Source: CAVXTT01 sp963764685 (GTDB lineage: Bacteria > Bacteroidota > Ignavibacteria > Ignavibacteriales > Ignavibacteriaceae). From it: 64,000 nt of DNA. This document shows, in pieces, positions 37,253 through 46,725 of this stretch. Location: assembly GCA_963764685.1 (NCBI GenBank), contig CAVXTT010000020.1:186001-250000 (forward strand), read 5' to 3'. Numbering within the stretch: the first letter of the stretch is position 1; every line of letters begins with the position of its first letter. The position numbers and the translations under genes are program-made. The notes below the pieces were generated by a model that saw nothing but the letters and a program-made list of their open reading frames with translations, searched no databases and was not told where the DNA came from.

Positions 37253-38604
37253 TGGAATAAAATACCTGCAAGTGTTGCTGTCATTAAAGTTGCCAGGGAA
37301 CCGCCGGCAACAGCCTTTAGACCGAGCGATGCTATATCCTTCCTTCTTTCCGGCGCCAGTGGTCCAAGCCCCCCGATCTGTATAGCTATGGAACTGAAAT
37401 TTGCAAAGCCGCACAGGGCATATGTAGCCATCAGGACAGATTTCTCATTAAAGAATGCTTTAGCTGAAATTAAATTTCCAAGATCGACATATGCAACGAA
37501 TTCATTAAGCACTACTTTTGTTCCTATTAAACTTCCAAATTCCAATGCATCTTCAAATGGAACACCTATTCCCATTGCAATGAACTGCAGCACCCAGCCG
37601 AGGATCAGCTGAAAGTTCAGAGGTTTTCCATAGGTTGCTATGAGTCCTGCATTCCAACCTGTAAAATCTCCGAGTGAAACCAGCAGATAGTTTATCAATG
37701 CGATCAAGGCAATGAAAGCAATAAGCATAGCACCGACATTAAGTGCAAGGGTTAAACCGTCCCCTGCACCGGCTGCAGCAGCTTCGATCACATTAGATGC
37801 ATTTTTTTCAATTTTAACTTTTACGGTTCCCTTAGTTTCAGGATCTGAAACTTCAGGGAAAATAATTTTGGATATTAATAATGCAGCAGGTGCTGCCATA
37901 AAGCTTGCGCCGAGCAGGTGGGTAGCAAATAATTCCTTCGCCCTGTCAACAGGAATATTTAATGTCTGCGCATAGGAGCTTCCCAGGATCTGAATATAGG
38001 CTGCCATAACACCGCCGGCAATTGTAGCCATACCGCCGATCATAATTGTCAGCATCTCGCTTTGGGTTAATCCTTTAATAAAAGGCCTCACCATTAAAGG
38101 TGCTTCAGTTTGTCCCACGAAAATATTTGCAGTGCAGGATAAAGTCTCAGCCCCGCTTGTACCCATAGTCTTTGCCATTACCCATGCCATCACCTGAACG
38201 ATGCGCTGCATAATGCCAAGATAATAAAGTATCGACATCAGAGAGGCAAAGAAAATTATTGTAGGCAATACCTGGAATGCGAAGAACATACCGATGCTGC
38301 CAGCATCACCGGGATTAAGCGCAAGCGGTCCAAAAACAAATTTTGCCCCTTCAGCAGTGAAGTTCAGAAGCAGGACAAAAACTTTACTTACCCAGCTGAA
38401 AAAATCTTTTGGAAAACCGAGAGGTGAGAAAAATGATTTAAGATAATCTCCTTTAATTATCAGCAGGGCGAATATGATCTGCAGAAAGAGACCGGCGGCA
38501 ACAAGGCGCCAGTTGATTCTTTTTTTGTTATTTGAAAGGAGAAATGCCAGTAAGAGGAGGAATATAATTCCTCCAATACCTCTGAATAAAGAAATCAGAT
38601 CCAA
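37249..38604 (-). CDS. nupC: Concentrative nucleoside transporter (NupC family)
   Basis: About 451 residues, with many transmembrane helices. I take the start as the TTG at 38604, one base after the tdk stop and 5 nt after GAGGAG; upstream in-frame ATGs would translate tdk sequence. Family motifs: FVGQTEAPLMVRPFIKGLTQ, MIGGMATIAGGVMAAYI, GASFMAAPAALLISKIIFPE, and EAAAAGAGDGLTLALNVGAM with FIALIALINYLL. Imports nucleosides for the neighbouring salvage enzymes. Confidence 0.93.
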   Translation of the reverse strand: MDLISLFRGIGGIIFLLLLAFLLSNNKKRINWRLVAAGLFLQIIFALLIIKGDYLKSFFSPLGFPKDFFSWVSKVFVLLLNFTAEGAKFVFGPLALNPGDAGSIGMFFAFQVLPTIIFFASLMSILYYLGIMQRIVQVMAWVMAKTMGTSGAETLSCTANIFVGQTEAPLMVRPFIKGLTQSEMLTIMIGGMATIAGGVMAAYIQILGSSYAQTLNIPVDRAKELFATHLLGASFMAAPAALLISKIIFPEVSDPETKGTVKVKIEKNASNVIEAAAAGAGDGLTLALNVGAMLIAFIALIALINYLLVSLGDFTGWNAGLIATYGKPLNFQLILGWVLQFIAMGIGVPFEDALEFGSLIGTKVVLNEFVAYVDLGNLISAKAFFNEKSVLMATYALCGFANFSSIAIQIGGLGPLAPERRKDIASLGLKAVAGGSLATLMTATLAGILFQ

Positions 38605-38605
38605 A

Positions 38606-39184
38606 TTACTCCTCGCGGGGGATATAGTGGCATTTACGGCATCGCGCTTCATACAGTCCGGCGGCGCCGACAAGTATTATATCCTGATCTTTTGTTATCC
38701 GCTGAGTCTTGTCTGCAGGATTGCCGCAGTTAACGCAGATAGCCAGAGTTTTGGTAATGTACTCAGCCACAGCAAGAAGCTGAGGCATTGGTTCGAATGG
38801 TCTTCCCCTGTAATCCTGATCAAGACCGGCAACTATAATCCGCTTTCCGTTAAATGCGAGCTGATTACATATATCAACTATCTCGTTGCCGAAGAACTGG
38901 GCTTCATCTATCCCTATTACCTGGGCATCTTCAGAAAGCTCAGGCAGTTCTGTTATGTTTTTAAGTCTTATTGAAGGCAGCGAAAGTTCGCTGTGCGACA
39001 TTATAGAGCTTTTTGAATAACGTGTGTCAATATCTGGTTTGAATACCTTAACAGTCTGTTTAGCTATTTGCGCTCTCCTTAACCGCCTGATCAGTTCTTC
39101 CGTCTTCCCGCTGAACATACACCCCGTAATTACTTCGATCCAGCCCGTATCCCTTGGCATAGTATGAGGAGCAAGCTCTGTCAT
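38606..39184 (-). CDS. tdk: Thymidine kinase (type II)
   Basis: 192 residues. P-loop ITGCMFSGKTEELIRRLRRA, Walker B-like IGIDEAQFFGNEIVDIC, and the structural zinc site CVNCGNPAD ... CRKCH near the C-terminus, all typical of TK1-like enzymes. Phosphorylates thymidine/deoxyuridine; deoxyuridine can come from cytidine deaminase encoded just upstream (4-nt ATGA overlap). Confidence 0.95.
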   Translation of the reverse strand: MTELAPHTMPRDTGWIEVITGCMFSGKTEELIRRLRRAQIAKQTVKVFKPDIDTRYSKSSIMSHSELSLPSIRLKNITELPELSEDAQVIGIDEAQFFGNEIVDICNQLAFNGKRIIVAGLDQDYRGRPFEPMPQLLAVAEYITKTLAICVNCGNPADKTQRITKDQDIILVGAAGLYEARCRKCHYIPREE

Positions 39185-39582
39185 TTATTCCCTTTCAGAT
39201 TATCAATCCCGAAGGCAAGAGGAAGCAGATCTGCTAACTTATATTCCGATATTTCGTCGGCACCATTTATTAAAATAACATCAATATTACCGCAAAGATC
39301 AGATAGTACCTGACGGCAGGCGCCGCAGGGGGGACAAAAATCAGGATGATCACTTGCAACGGCTATTGCTTTGAAGGATCTTTCTCCTTCGGAATAAGCT
39401 TTAAATACTGCGTTCCTTTCTGCGCAGATAGTCAGACTGTATGAACTCGATTCAACATTGCACCCTGTATAGATCTTCCCGTCAGTAGTTAAAAGAGCTG
39501 CACCGACGTGAAAATCTGAATAGGGAGCAAAGGAATTTTTTTTTGCTGAAACAGCAAGATGAGCCAGGGATTTGTAATTCAT
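39181..39582 (-). CDS. cdd: Cytidine deaminase
   Basis: 133 residues, homotetrameric-type cytidine deaminase. Zinc and catalytic motifs CAERNAVFKA (Cys, Glu) and PPCGACRQVLSDL (two Cys), with the substrate loop VGAALLTTDGKIYTGCNVES. First gene of the pyrimidine/purine nucleoside salvage operon. Confidence 0.95.
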   Translation of the reverse strand: MNYKSLAHLAVSAKKNSFAPYSDFHVGAALLTTDGKIYTGCNVESSSYSLTICAERNAVFKAYSEGERSFKAIAVASDHPDFCPPCGACRQVLSDLCGNIDVILINGADEISEYKLADLLPLAFGIDNLKGNK

Positions 39583-40428
39583 CGTGGTATTCTTTTAATG
39601 AGGTAAAAATAGACCAATTGATTTTCATTTCAAATATGATCAAAATATATTAGCTCCATGGCCAGTCTGCTCAGGTATATAGACCGATGGTTCGATCGCA
39701 TGTCTACCGCAGGCAGGTACGATAGCAGCTTGAAAAGTTTATAGAGGCAAATTAGGTGAACGGAAGCAAGAATAGATACACTTGCTGTTTAACGCGCTCT
39801 GAAAAAAAATTCCGGTTCAACTTGTACCAAAGTGAGAAAATATTACCCAAATTTATTACTAATTGCTTTATAATTGCTTATCTGTAAGCCATCTCTAAGC
39901 CATCTGTAAGCCATCTGTAAGCCATAAGTGCCGTTTTATGGCTTACAGATGGCTTAGAGATGGCTTAGGTATGGCTTTTACATATACAATCTTTGTACTA
40001 TTCTGAATAAATAACATACATAAAAGTGAAATTTAACAATGGGGAAAAGAAACCGCACAATTTTTCAATGGGAAGCATCAGATAAATTTACTTTAATGGC
40101 GGGATTGCAATCGAAAAAGAAACAAATCTATCCAATAGTTGAAGCAGTTCTTAGTTCCTGGTTCTTAGTTCCTGGTTGATCTTATGCTTATTTCTATTTG
40201 ATTTTGGACAGCAGTGCGAAATCTGATATAAAAAAAATAAAAAAAAGATTTGATTAAAATAAAAATTTCGTATTTTTATATTAAATAGTACAATTATTTA
40301 TCCGGTATATTTCAAGGGTCTTTTTTGTTTTATACATTCCCCTCAAACCATCTCTAGCAGACCTGATTTCAAAGATGAAATTTTTCTTCAAATTATTAAT
40401 AAATTATATCTAACCACAAGGAGAGCCA
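39583..40428. other. Intergenic region upstream of the secretome island
   Basis: About 845 bases. Contains the 11-bp-unit hairpin (39886-39980, separate entry), a CTACCGCAGGCAGGTA imperfect palindrome near 39705-39720, and an exact 14-bp tandem duplication GTTCTTAGTTCCTG at 40147-40174. A 46-codon frame (40039-40179, beginning MGKRNRTIFQWE) runs through the duplication but lacks a ribosome-binding site and resembles nothing I know. The rest is AT-rich and must hold the promoter of the 40429 gene. Confidence 0.55.
39886..39980. repeat. Hairpin with tandem 11-bp units in both arms (AAGCCATCTGT type)
   Basis: Left arm 39886-39925: TAAGCCATCTC, TAAGCCATCTG, TAAGCCATCTG, TAAGCCAT. Right arm 39939-39978: ATGGCTTACAG, ATGGCTTAGAG, ATGGCTTAGGT, ATGGCTTTTAC, complementary over about 40 bp with a handful of mismatches. 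The apex reads AAGTGCCGTTTT. Same plan, unit length and CCGTTTT apex as the element at 11191-11280, but a different unit sequence. Confidence 0.85.
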
Positions 40429-43400
40429 ATGGTTCAAAATATTTTACTTCTCAGCTCCTTCAGGAAAGCAAGCATCAGAATGATTGCAGTTATAGTAGTA
40501 TTCTTAGCTGCAAATATTTTAACAACTGCTACTTTCTCCCAGGATCTGCCGGAAGATGCTTGGTCGGTTGTAAAATCCGATCCCACTAATACCGGTACAG
40601 GCATAGGGAATTATGTATATGTTCCCGCCCCTAAAGTTACCAGTTATGTAAATTTATATGATGGAATCGCCGGTGTTGGTCCTAACTTCAGGCCAAAACC
40701 TGGTACAGGCACCCAGTCAGAAATGAGCGTGGCTGTTCATCCTACTAATACAAATATTATTTTCTGCTCGGCAAATGCAATGACGGGTTCTTCCTTCTAT
40801 GGTACCGGTGTTTACTGGAGTACTGATGGCGGAACTGTGTGGGGCGGTTCAGATAATCCCCCATTCGGCGCCAATGCAGGTGATCCGGTTTCTGTAATTT
40901 CAAGAACCGGAACTTTCTACGAAAGCTATATTCCAAACTCCTACGGCCAGTCAATTGCTGTATCTACAAATAACGGCGCAAACTGGACAGCATATTCTGT
41001 TGCCCCAAACCCGGGATCTTTAGCGGATAAAAATCACGCTACGGTAGACAATGTACCTACCAGTCCATATTACGGCCGGGTATATGTAGGGTGGACAGAT
41101 TTCGGTGGAGTCAATAATTATAAAGCTGTTATGAGATATTCTACAAATAACGGCCAAACCTGGAGTGCTACTATTCCGATAACAAACGGAGTAACCGGTT
41201 ACCTGCACCAGGGAGTAAACCTGCAGGTTGGTCCCAATGGCGAACTCTATGCGTTTTGGGCTGTCTACCTTGGCAGCGATGTTTGGGATGGTGAGGATGC
41301 AATCGGCTACAATAAATCTACTGATGGCGGAGTAACCTGGGGAACAGCAAAATATATTTTCCAGGCTACCAATTTTGGTTTAAGAGGTTATCTGAAACCT
41401 ACCTCGATCAGGGTATCATCCTTTCCTTCCGGTGCTGTTGATTGTACCGGTGGAGTAACAAACGGTTACATTTATTGTACCTGGCCCCAGCAGAATGTTG
41501 CTCCTGCAGGAAGCAGTCCGGATATCGTGATGGTAAGATCCACCGATGGCGGTGCAACTTTCTCAACCCCTGTAAGAGTTAATGATGATCCTATCGGGAA
41601 CGGTAAGGATCAGTATTATCCCTGGATGTGTGTTGATCAGGCTACTTCTCAATTAGACTTTGTATTTTATGATGCACGTAACTGCAGCAACGATAGTTCC
41701 GAAGTGTATATGGCTCGTTCAATAGACGGCGGCGTAACCTTCGAGAATTTCCTTGTAACTCAGGCCAGGTTTAAACCAAAACCGATCCCGGGACTCGCAG
41801 GCGGCTATCAGGGCGACTATATAGGCGTTGCAGCTTTAAACAATATTGCCTACCCGTATTGGATGGATGACAGGACTGGCAACTACCAGGGATGGATGAG
41901 CGTGGTTACCTTTGGTCCTGCTATCGTTCATGCCCCTTTGCCGAATACCGAAAATATGGTAGGTCCTTATACTATTAATGCTGAGATTACATCAGCCATT
42001 CCGTTGAACATCTCTAGTATTAAACTTCACTGGGGCAGAGGAGCCGGGGTTATTGACCAGGAAGTTACAATGACAAATACAACCGGTAATAATTTTACCG
42101 CGCAGATACCCGGCAACGGCTTACCGTCAATTTATAATTATTATATTTATGCGGCCGACCAGAACGGCGGTTATTCAACACTCCCCGGAGGAGCCCCTGC
42201 CAATCACTTTACTTTTGAAGCTAACACTGATAACGTACCACCGGTGATTACACACGACCCGTTGGATGACCAGACAATTAACAGGTGGCCTGCTACAGTC
42301 CAGGCTGCTGTTACCGATAACATCGGTGTTGATTCAGTAAAATGTGAATATAGAATAAACAACGGTGCCATTACAGGATCCTTTGTTATGCCGAATACAG
42401 GCGGTAATACATTTTCAGCACTGTTCAATGTCCCTGTCGGTTCTATAGCCTTAGGTGATTCAGTTGAATATAAGATCCGTGCAAAGGATGCTTCCCTTAC
42501 CGGCAACGTTGCTTACCTGCCATCATCCGGCTATTACAAATTCTACATCATTGATACCAAGGGATTGGTACTTGTTATTAATGATGATGCTGCAATGGAT
42601 AACAGGGGCAATGAAAAAGGAGAGGGCGATCTTGTTACTCCGCTTGGAGCCTCATCAACATTCTTTACAACAACATTGACCAATGACGGTTATACAGTTG
42701 ATGAAGTTACCTTTGGTGCCTTTAATCCTACAGTCCTGCCCGGCTATGATATTATAGTGCTGTCAGCAGGTCCTAACGGCGGCACAATGTTCAATGATGC
42801 AGCCAAAAGAACTGCTATAGTTAACTGGACACTCACAGGCGGAAAGACTATCGGTGAAGGCGGCGAGCTTGGTTATATTTACCGCCAGCAGACCAGCGAG
42901 ATCGATGCCAATTTCAGAAGGAATGTTTTGAATGATTCAACCTGGCTTGGCGACCTTTCAGCAGGCGGAGATATTGTATTCAAGATACCTTATAATCCTA
43001 TATATAACAGCCCGAATGTACTTACCGGACCTATCGGTGTTACCAATAACAGTTATTATTCACGCGACGCAATGCGTCTGGTGAATAAAGTAGGCGTAAA
43101 GAAAGTTGGTACCTGGACAACCGCACAGGATTCTGCCAGTCTAATTATTTATTATGTAGGCGGCGACACCACCAAGCCAAGGAATGTGACCTTCCATTTT
43201 ACGCTTGCTCTTATTACCAACCAGACAGTTGCCCAGCAGCTTGTTGAAAATGTTGCCTGGCTGCTGAGTCCTAAAAATATAGTTCCTGTTGAGCTTGTTT
43301 CCTTCAATGCTGATGTAAATGAGACAGCAGTAAACCTGAGCTGGGTTACTTCAACGGAAACCAATAACTCAGGATTCGAAGTTGAGAGAAGAACTGCTAG

Positions 43401-43843
43401 ACGGCAAGTTCATTAAAATTGCATTTGTTGAAGGAAAAGGAACGACTGCACAGACATCTTTATACAATTATACAGATGCAGGACTACAGTCGGGCTCTTA
43501 TGTTTACCGCCTGAGACAAATTGATCTTGATGGAACTTCACAGTACTCATATGAAATAAATGCTGATGTATCAGGTCCTAATTCTTTTGCTCTTGAACAG
43601 AACTATCCTAATCCGTTCAATCCTTCGACTGTAATAAAATATGCAGTTCCCCAGGATGGAATGGTTACACTGAGTATATATAATGTTCTCGGACAAAAGG
43701 TAAGTACTCTTGTGAACCAGGTACAGAAAGCCGGAAGGTACGATGTTACATTTGATGCAGGCGGATTATCCACAGGCATCTATTTCTACAAGATCGAATC
43801 AGGTAATTTCTCTTCAGTAAAGAAGATGATGCTGATTAAGTAA
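40429..43843 (+). CDS. Secreted sialidase-like beta-propeller protein with T9SS sorting domain, frameshifted
   Basis: About 1,137 residues. Signal peptide (AVIVVFLAANILTTATFSQ). The N-terminal ~500 residues form a BNR/Asp-box propeller: WSTDGGTVWGG, VSTNNGANWTA, YSTNNGQTWSA, KSTDGGVTWGT, RSTDGGATFST, RSIDGGVTFEN. Two Ig-like/fibronectin-like segments follow and then a part resembling a ThuA-like region (INDDAAMDNRGNEKGEGDL). Near 43384-43394 the frame breaks inside the conserved FEVER linker; the tail (EQNYPNPFNPSTVIKYAVP ... MLIK) is in the other frame. The tail is almost identical at DNA level to that of the next gene. Likely surface-exposed or released; no catalytic residues identified. 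Confidence 0.88.
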
Positions 43844-43864
43844 TAATTAATATAATTCGATTAG

Positions 43865-43892
43865 AAAGCCGTCCCCCGGGACGGCTTTTTTT
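43865..43892 (+). terminator. Terminator after the 40429 gene
   Basis: AAAGCCGTCCCCCGGGACGGCTTTTTTT: 8-9 bp GC-rich stem followed by seven T, about 22 bases after the stop at 43843. A variant of the same hairpin recurs at 48026-48055. Confidence 0.93.
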
Positions 43893-43999
43893 GTTTAAAT
43901 AATTCTTGATTCGGATATATTTTTTGAATAACTTATTATCTCTACCACACTAAAAGGGAGTAAATTTTACAGCAAAAGTTAAATTTTTAGGAGGCTTTC

Positions 44000-46540
44000 G
44001 TGAAAACTAAATTACAAGTATTATTTGTTGTTTGCGCTTTTTGCTTTACGGCTTTTGCACAGACTGGTTCCGATTGGAAATGGTCACATCAGAAGCCGCA
44101 GGGGAATACCTTACGCTGGGTCAAAATGTGGGATGCCAATAACTGGTATGCTTTTGGTTATATCGGCACTTTTATGAAAACTACAGATGCCGGTACCACC
44201 TGGATATTTAATCATAAGGCGGGTCTCTATGATCCTACAGCCGGAGCATATGAAAGTATTTATGATGCCCACTTTTTTGATATGAACAATGGTGTAGTTG
44301 TTGGCGGCGGCGGGCAAGTAGCCAAAACCACAGATGGAGGTGCAACCTGGAACGCCCAGGTTGTGGGTTCAACAGCTGTCACCTGGTACCAGGTTTATTT
44401 CCTGGATAACAATATCGGATATGTCGCCGGTACAACCAGCGGACGTCTTGCTAAAACCACCGACGGAGGAGCAACCTGGACCCCCAATGCAACTATTCCG
44501 TCGGGGACATACTACGACGTCTTTACCGGCAATGATACAATAATAAATGTTGCAACAACTTCGGGCAATGTCAGACGTTCAACCGACGGGGGAGTATCCT
44601 GGAGTCTTGTTTCAACAGGTACTACTTTTACCGTTTACAGCATCCAATTCAGCGATCCTAATAATGGCTGGGTTGCCGGGAGTACGGGAAAGGCAAGGTA
44701 CACCACTGATGCAGGAGCAACCTGGACAGATGTGAGTACAGGACTGCCTGCTTCCGCTTTTTATGATATTGACTTTCATAACTCTGCAGTCTACATAACC
44801 GGAGATGTGAGCGATATCTATAAAACTACTGATATGGGAGTGACCTGGACACCTGTCGAGTTCCTTGGTCCAATCGCTTCTCAACCCTGGACATCAACAT
44901 ATTACAGTACTTCATTCCTGGCAGACAGGTTTGTAACTGTGGGTGCATTTGGATTAACAAATTCTGTTGTTGGTGTAAATACGCCTACTGCTCATACTTA
45001 TTTTATGAAGGCAGGAACACTGTACGATGTTTGGGCTGAAAGTTCTACCGGAAAAATTATAGCTGTTGGAGATAACGGTAATGCCACTACATTCGATCAA
45101 TTAATGTATTCAACAAACGGCGGCAGTACCTGGAATATAGGAACAACCACAGCCGATGCTCCCCGTCCCGTTACAGTACAGACAGCCCCGGAGGAATTCG
45201 TGCCTACAGAAGATCAGCCGGTTCAGTCAACCGAAGTGATTCCTAATACTCCGGCCATCTTCAGAGCCGTGGATATGATCACCCCAACCCTTGGATACAC
45301 TGTAGGACAGTTCGGAGCAGTCTACAGAACTACTAACGGGGGAGTCAGCTGGGATTCTGTTGTAACAACCATAGGAACTGTATATCTGTATGATGTAGAC
45401 TTCCTTGATGCAATCACCGGATGGGTAGTAGGTGCAACCGGCAACTGCTGGAAAACAACAGATGGCGGGACTTCCTGGACTCAACAGACTACAACCTTAA
45501 CAGGCATTATTTATTCTATCTCTATGGCTAACGCAACAAACGGATGGCTTGCCGGAGCCAGCGGTACTGTTAATGTTACCACAGACGGCGGAACATCCTG
45601 GACTCTTCAGACCAGCGGTATGGGAACTTCAACAATTTATTCGATTGATGCCGTTGATGCTTCCACGGGATATCTTTCAGGAGCTTCAGGTAAAGTCAGT
45701 AAAACTACGGACGGCGGAACAACCTGGGGGCTGCTGACACTGCCGGCAGAAATAGGTACTTCGATATTATACTCCATTGATTTCCGGGATCAGAATCACG
45801 GTCTTACCGGCGGCTCGCTCGGAAAGGTTATTACTACTACTGACGGTGGTGCAACGTGGCAGTTTGGAAGTACTGCCGGAAGCACTATATACGGTGTTCG
45901 TGCTGCAATAGCCGGATTGGATACAACATCAGCGTTTACTGTGGGCACTTCAGCATATATACACAAGAACTCGCTCTTCCTTGTACCTGTTGAGCTTACT
46001 TCATTTACCTCGTCAGTATCCGGAAATACAGTTACATTACACTGGACAACTGCTACGGAAAAGAATAACCAGGGATTTGAAGTTGAAAGAAAAACTCAGA
46101 CCGGCAACTTTGATCAGATCGCTTTTGTCCAGGGTAACGGTACAACTACAAACATTTCTTCATACAGCTACATTGACAGAGTTGAAACAGGAACATACAC
46201 TTACAGGTTGAAGCAGATTGATTATGACGGAAGTTTCAGCTATTCCAAAGAAGTTACCGCTGATATCGCTACTCCTGCAGAATTTGCTCTTGAACAGAAT
46301 TATCCTAATCCGTTCAATCCTTCGACTGTAATAAAATATGCAGTTCCCCAGGATGGAATGGTTACACTGAGTATATATAATGTTCTCGGACAAAAAGTTA
46401 GTACACTTGTAAACCAGGTACAGAAAGCCGGAAGGTATGATGTTACATTTGATGCAGGCGGGTTATCCACAGGCATCTATTTCTACAAGATCGAATCAGG
46501 TAATTTCTCTTCAGTAAAGAAGATGATGCTGATTAAGTAA
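44000..46540 (+). CDS. Secreted YCF48/BNR-type beta-propeller protein with T9SS sorting domain
   Basis: 846 residues from a GTG with AGGAGG 6 nt upstream; signal peptide (LFVVCAFCFTAFAQT). At least ten YCF48-type propeller blades with the repeated K-T-T-D-x-G-x-T-W motif (KTTDAGTTWIF, KTTDGGATWNA, RSTDGGVSWSL, KTTDGGTSWTQ, TTTDGGATWQF). A linker (VELTSFTSSVSGNTVTLHW ... GFEVERKTQ) and the T9SS domain (YPNPFNPSTVIKYAVP ... KKMMLIK) follow. Such propellers are known as binding or assembly modules; no enzyme motif seen. Single gene between two hairpin terminators. Confidence 0.92.
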   Translation: MKTKLQVLFVVCAFCFTAFAQTGSDWKWSHQKPQGNTLRWVKMWDANNWYAFGYIGTFMKTTDAGTTWIFNHKAGLYDPTAGAYESIYDAHFFDMNNGVVVGGGGQVAKTTDGGATWNAQVVGSTAVTWYQVYFLDNNIGYVAGTTSGRLAKTTDGGATWTPNATIPSGTYYDVFTGNDTIINVATTSGNVRRSTDGGVSWSLVSTGTTFTVYSIQFSDPNNGWVAGSTGKARYTTDAGATWTDVSTGLPASAFYDIDFHNSAVYITGDVSDIYKTTDMGVTWTPVEFLGPIASQPWTSTYYSTSFLADRFVTVGAFGLTNSVVGVNTPTAHTYFMKAGTLYDVWAESSTGKIIAVGDNGNATTFDQLMYSTNGGSTWNIGTTTADAPRPVTVQTAPEEFVPTEDQPVQSTEVIPNTPAIFRAVDMITPTLGYTVGQFGAVYRTTNGGVSWDSVVTTIGTVYLYDVDFLDAITGWVVGATGNCWKTTDGGTSWTQQTTTLTGIIYSISMANATNGWLAGASGTVNVTTDGGTSWTLQTSGMGTSTIYSIDAVDASTGYLSGASGKVSKTTDGGTTWGLLTLPAEIGTSILYSIDFRDQNHGLTGGSLGKVITTTDGGATWQFGSTAGSTIYGVRAAIAGLDTTSAFTVGTSAYIHKNSLFLVPVELTSFTSSVSGNTVTLHWTTATEKNNQGFEVERKTQTGNFDQIAFVQGNGTTTNISSYSYIDRVETGTYTYRLKQIDYDGSFSYSKEVTADIATPAEFALEQNYPNPFNPSTVIKYAVPQDGMVTLSIYNVLGQKVSTLVNQVQKAGRYDVTFDAGGLSTGIYFYKIESGNFSSVKKMMLIK

Positions 46541-46566
46541 TTGTAGTAAACTTTCAAAATTCATAG

Positions 46567-46594
46567 AAAAAAGGGTTCTTCGGAACCCTTTTTT
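46567..46594 (+). terminator. Terminator after the 44000 gene
   Basis: AAAAAAGGGTTCTTCGGAACCCTTTTTT: GGGTTC/GAACCC stem with a TTCG-type tetraloop and T6 tail, 26 bases after the stop codon. Confidence 0.95.
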
Positions 46595-46725
46595 ATTTGG
46601 TTCGTAATTTGGCACAATCTGGGTAGTATTATTAACTTTCAGTGTTAATAGTATTAATTTAAGAAGTTCACATTGAGGAATTATCTTAAATTGGTTCCTA
46701 TCGAGTTTCATAGAGGGAGTTGAAT

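Noticed and set aside
37253..37414. 54-codon N-terminal extension of punA
   Set aside because: It is out-of-frame nupC sequence; the phosphorylase fold begins near the GTG at 37252.
38606..38673. Upstream in-frame extension of nupC into tdk
   Set aside because: The extension (MSAPPDCMKRDAVNA) only reflects tdk sequence in another frame; a TTG with a good GAGGAG fits directly after the tdk stop.
40429..43843. True sialidase assignment
   Set aside because: Asp-box motifs give the propeller fold only; I could not find the catalytic Arg triad, Tyr-Glu pair and Asp of sialidases.
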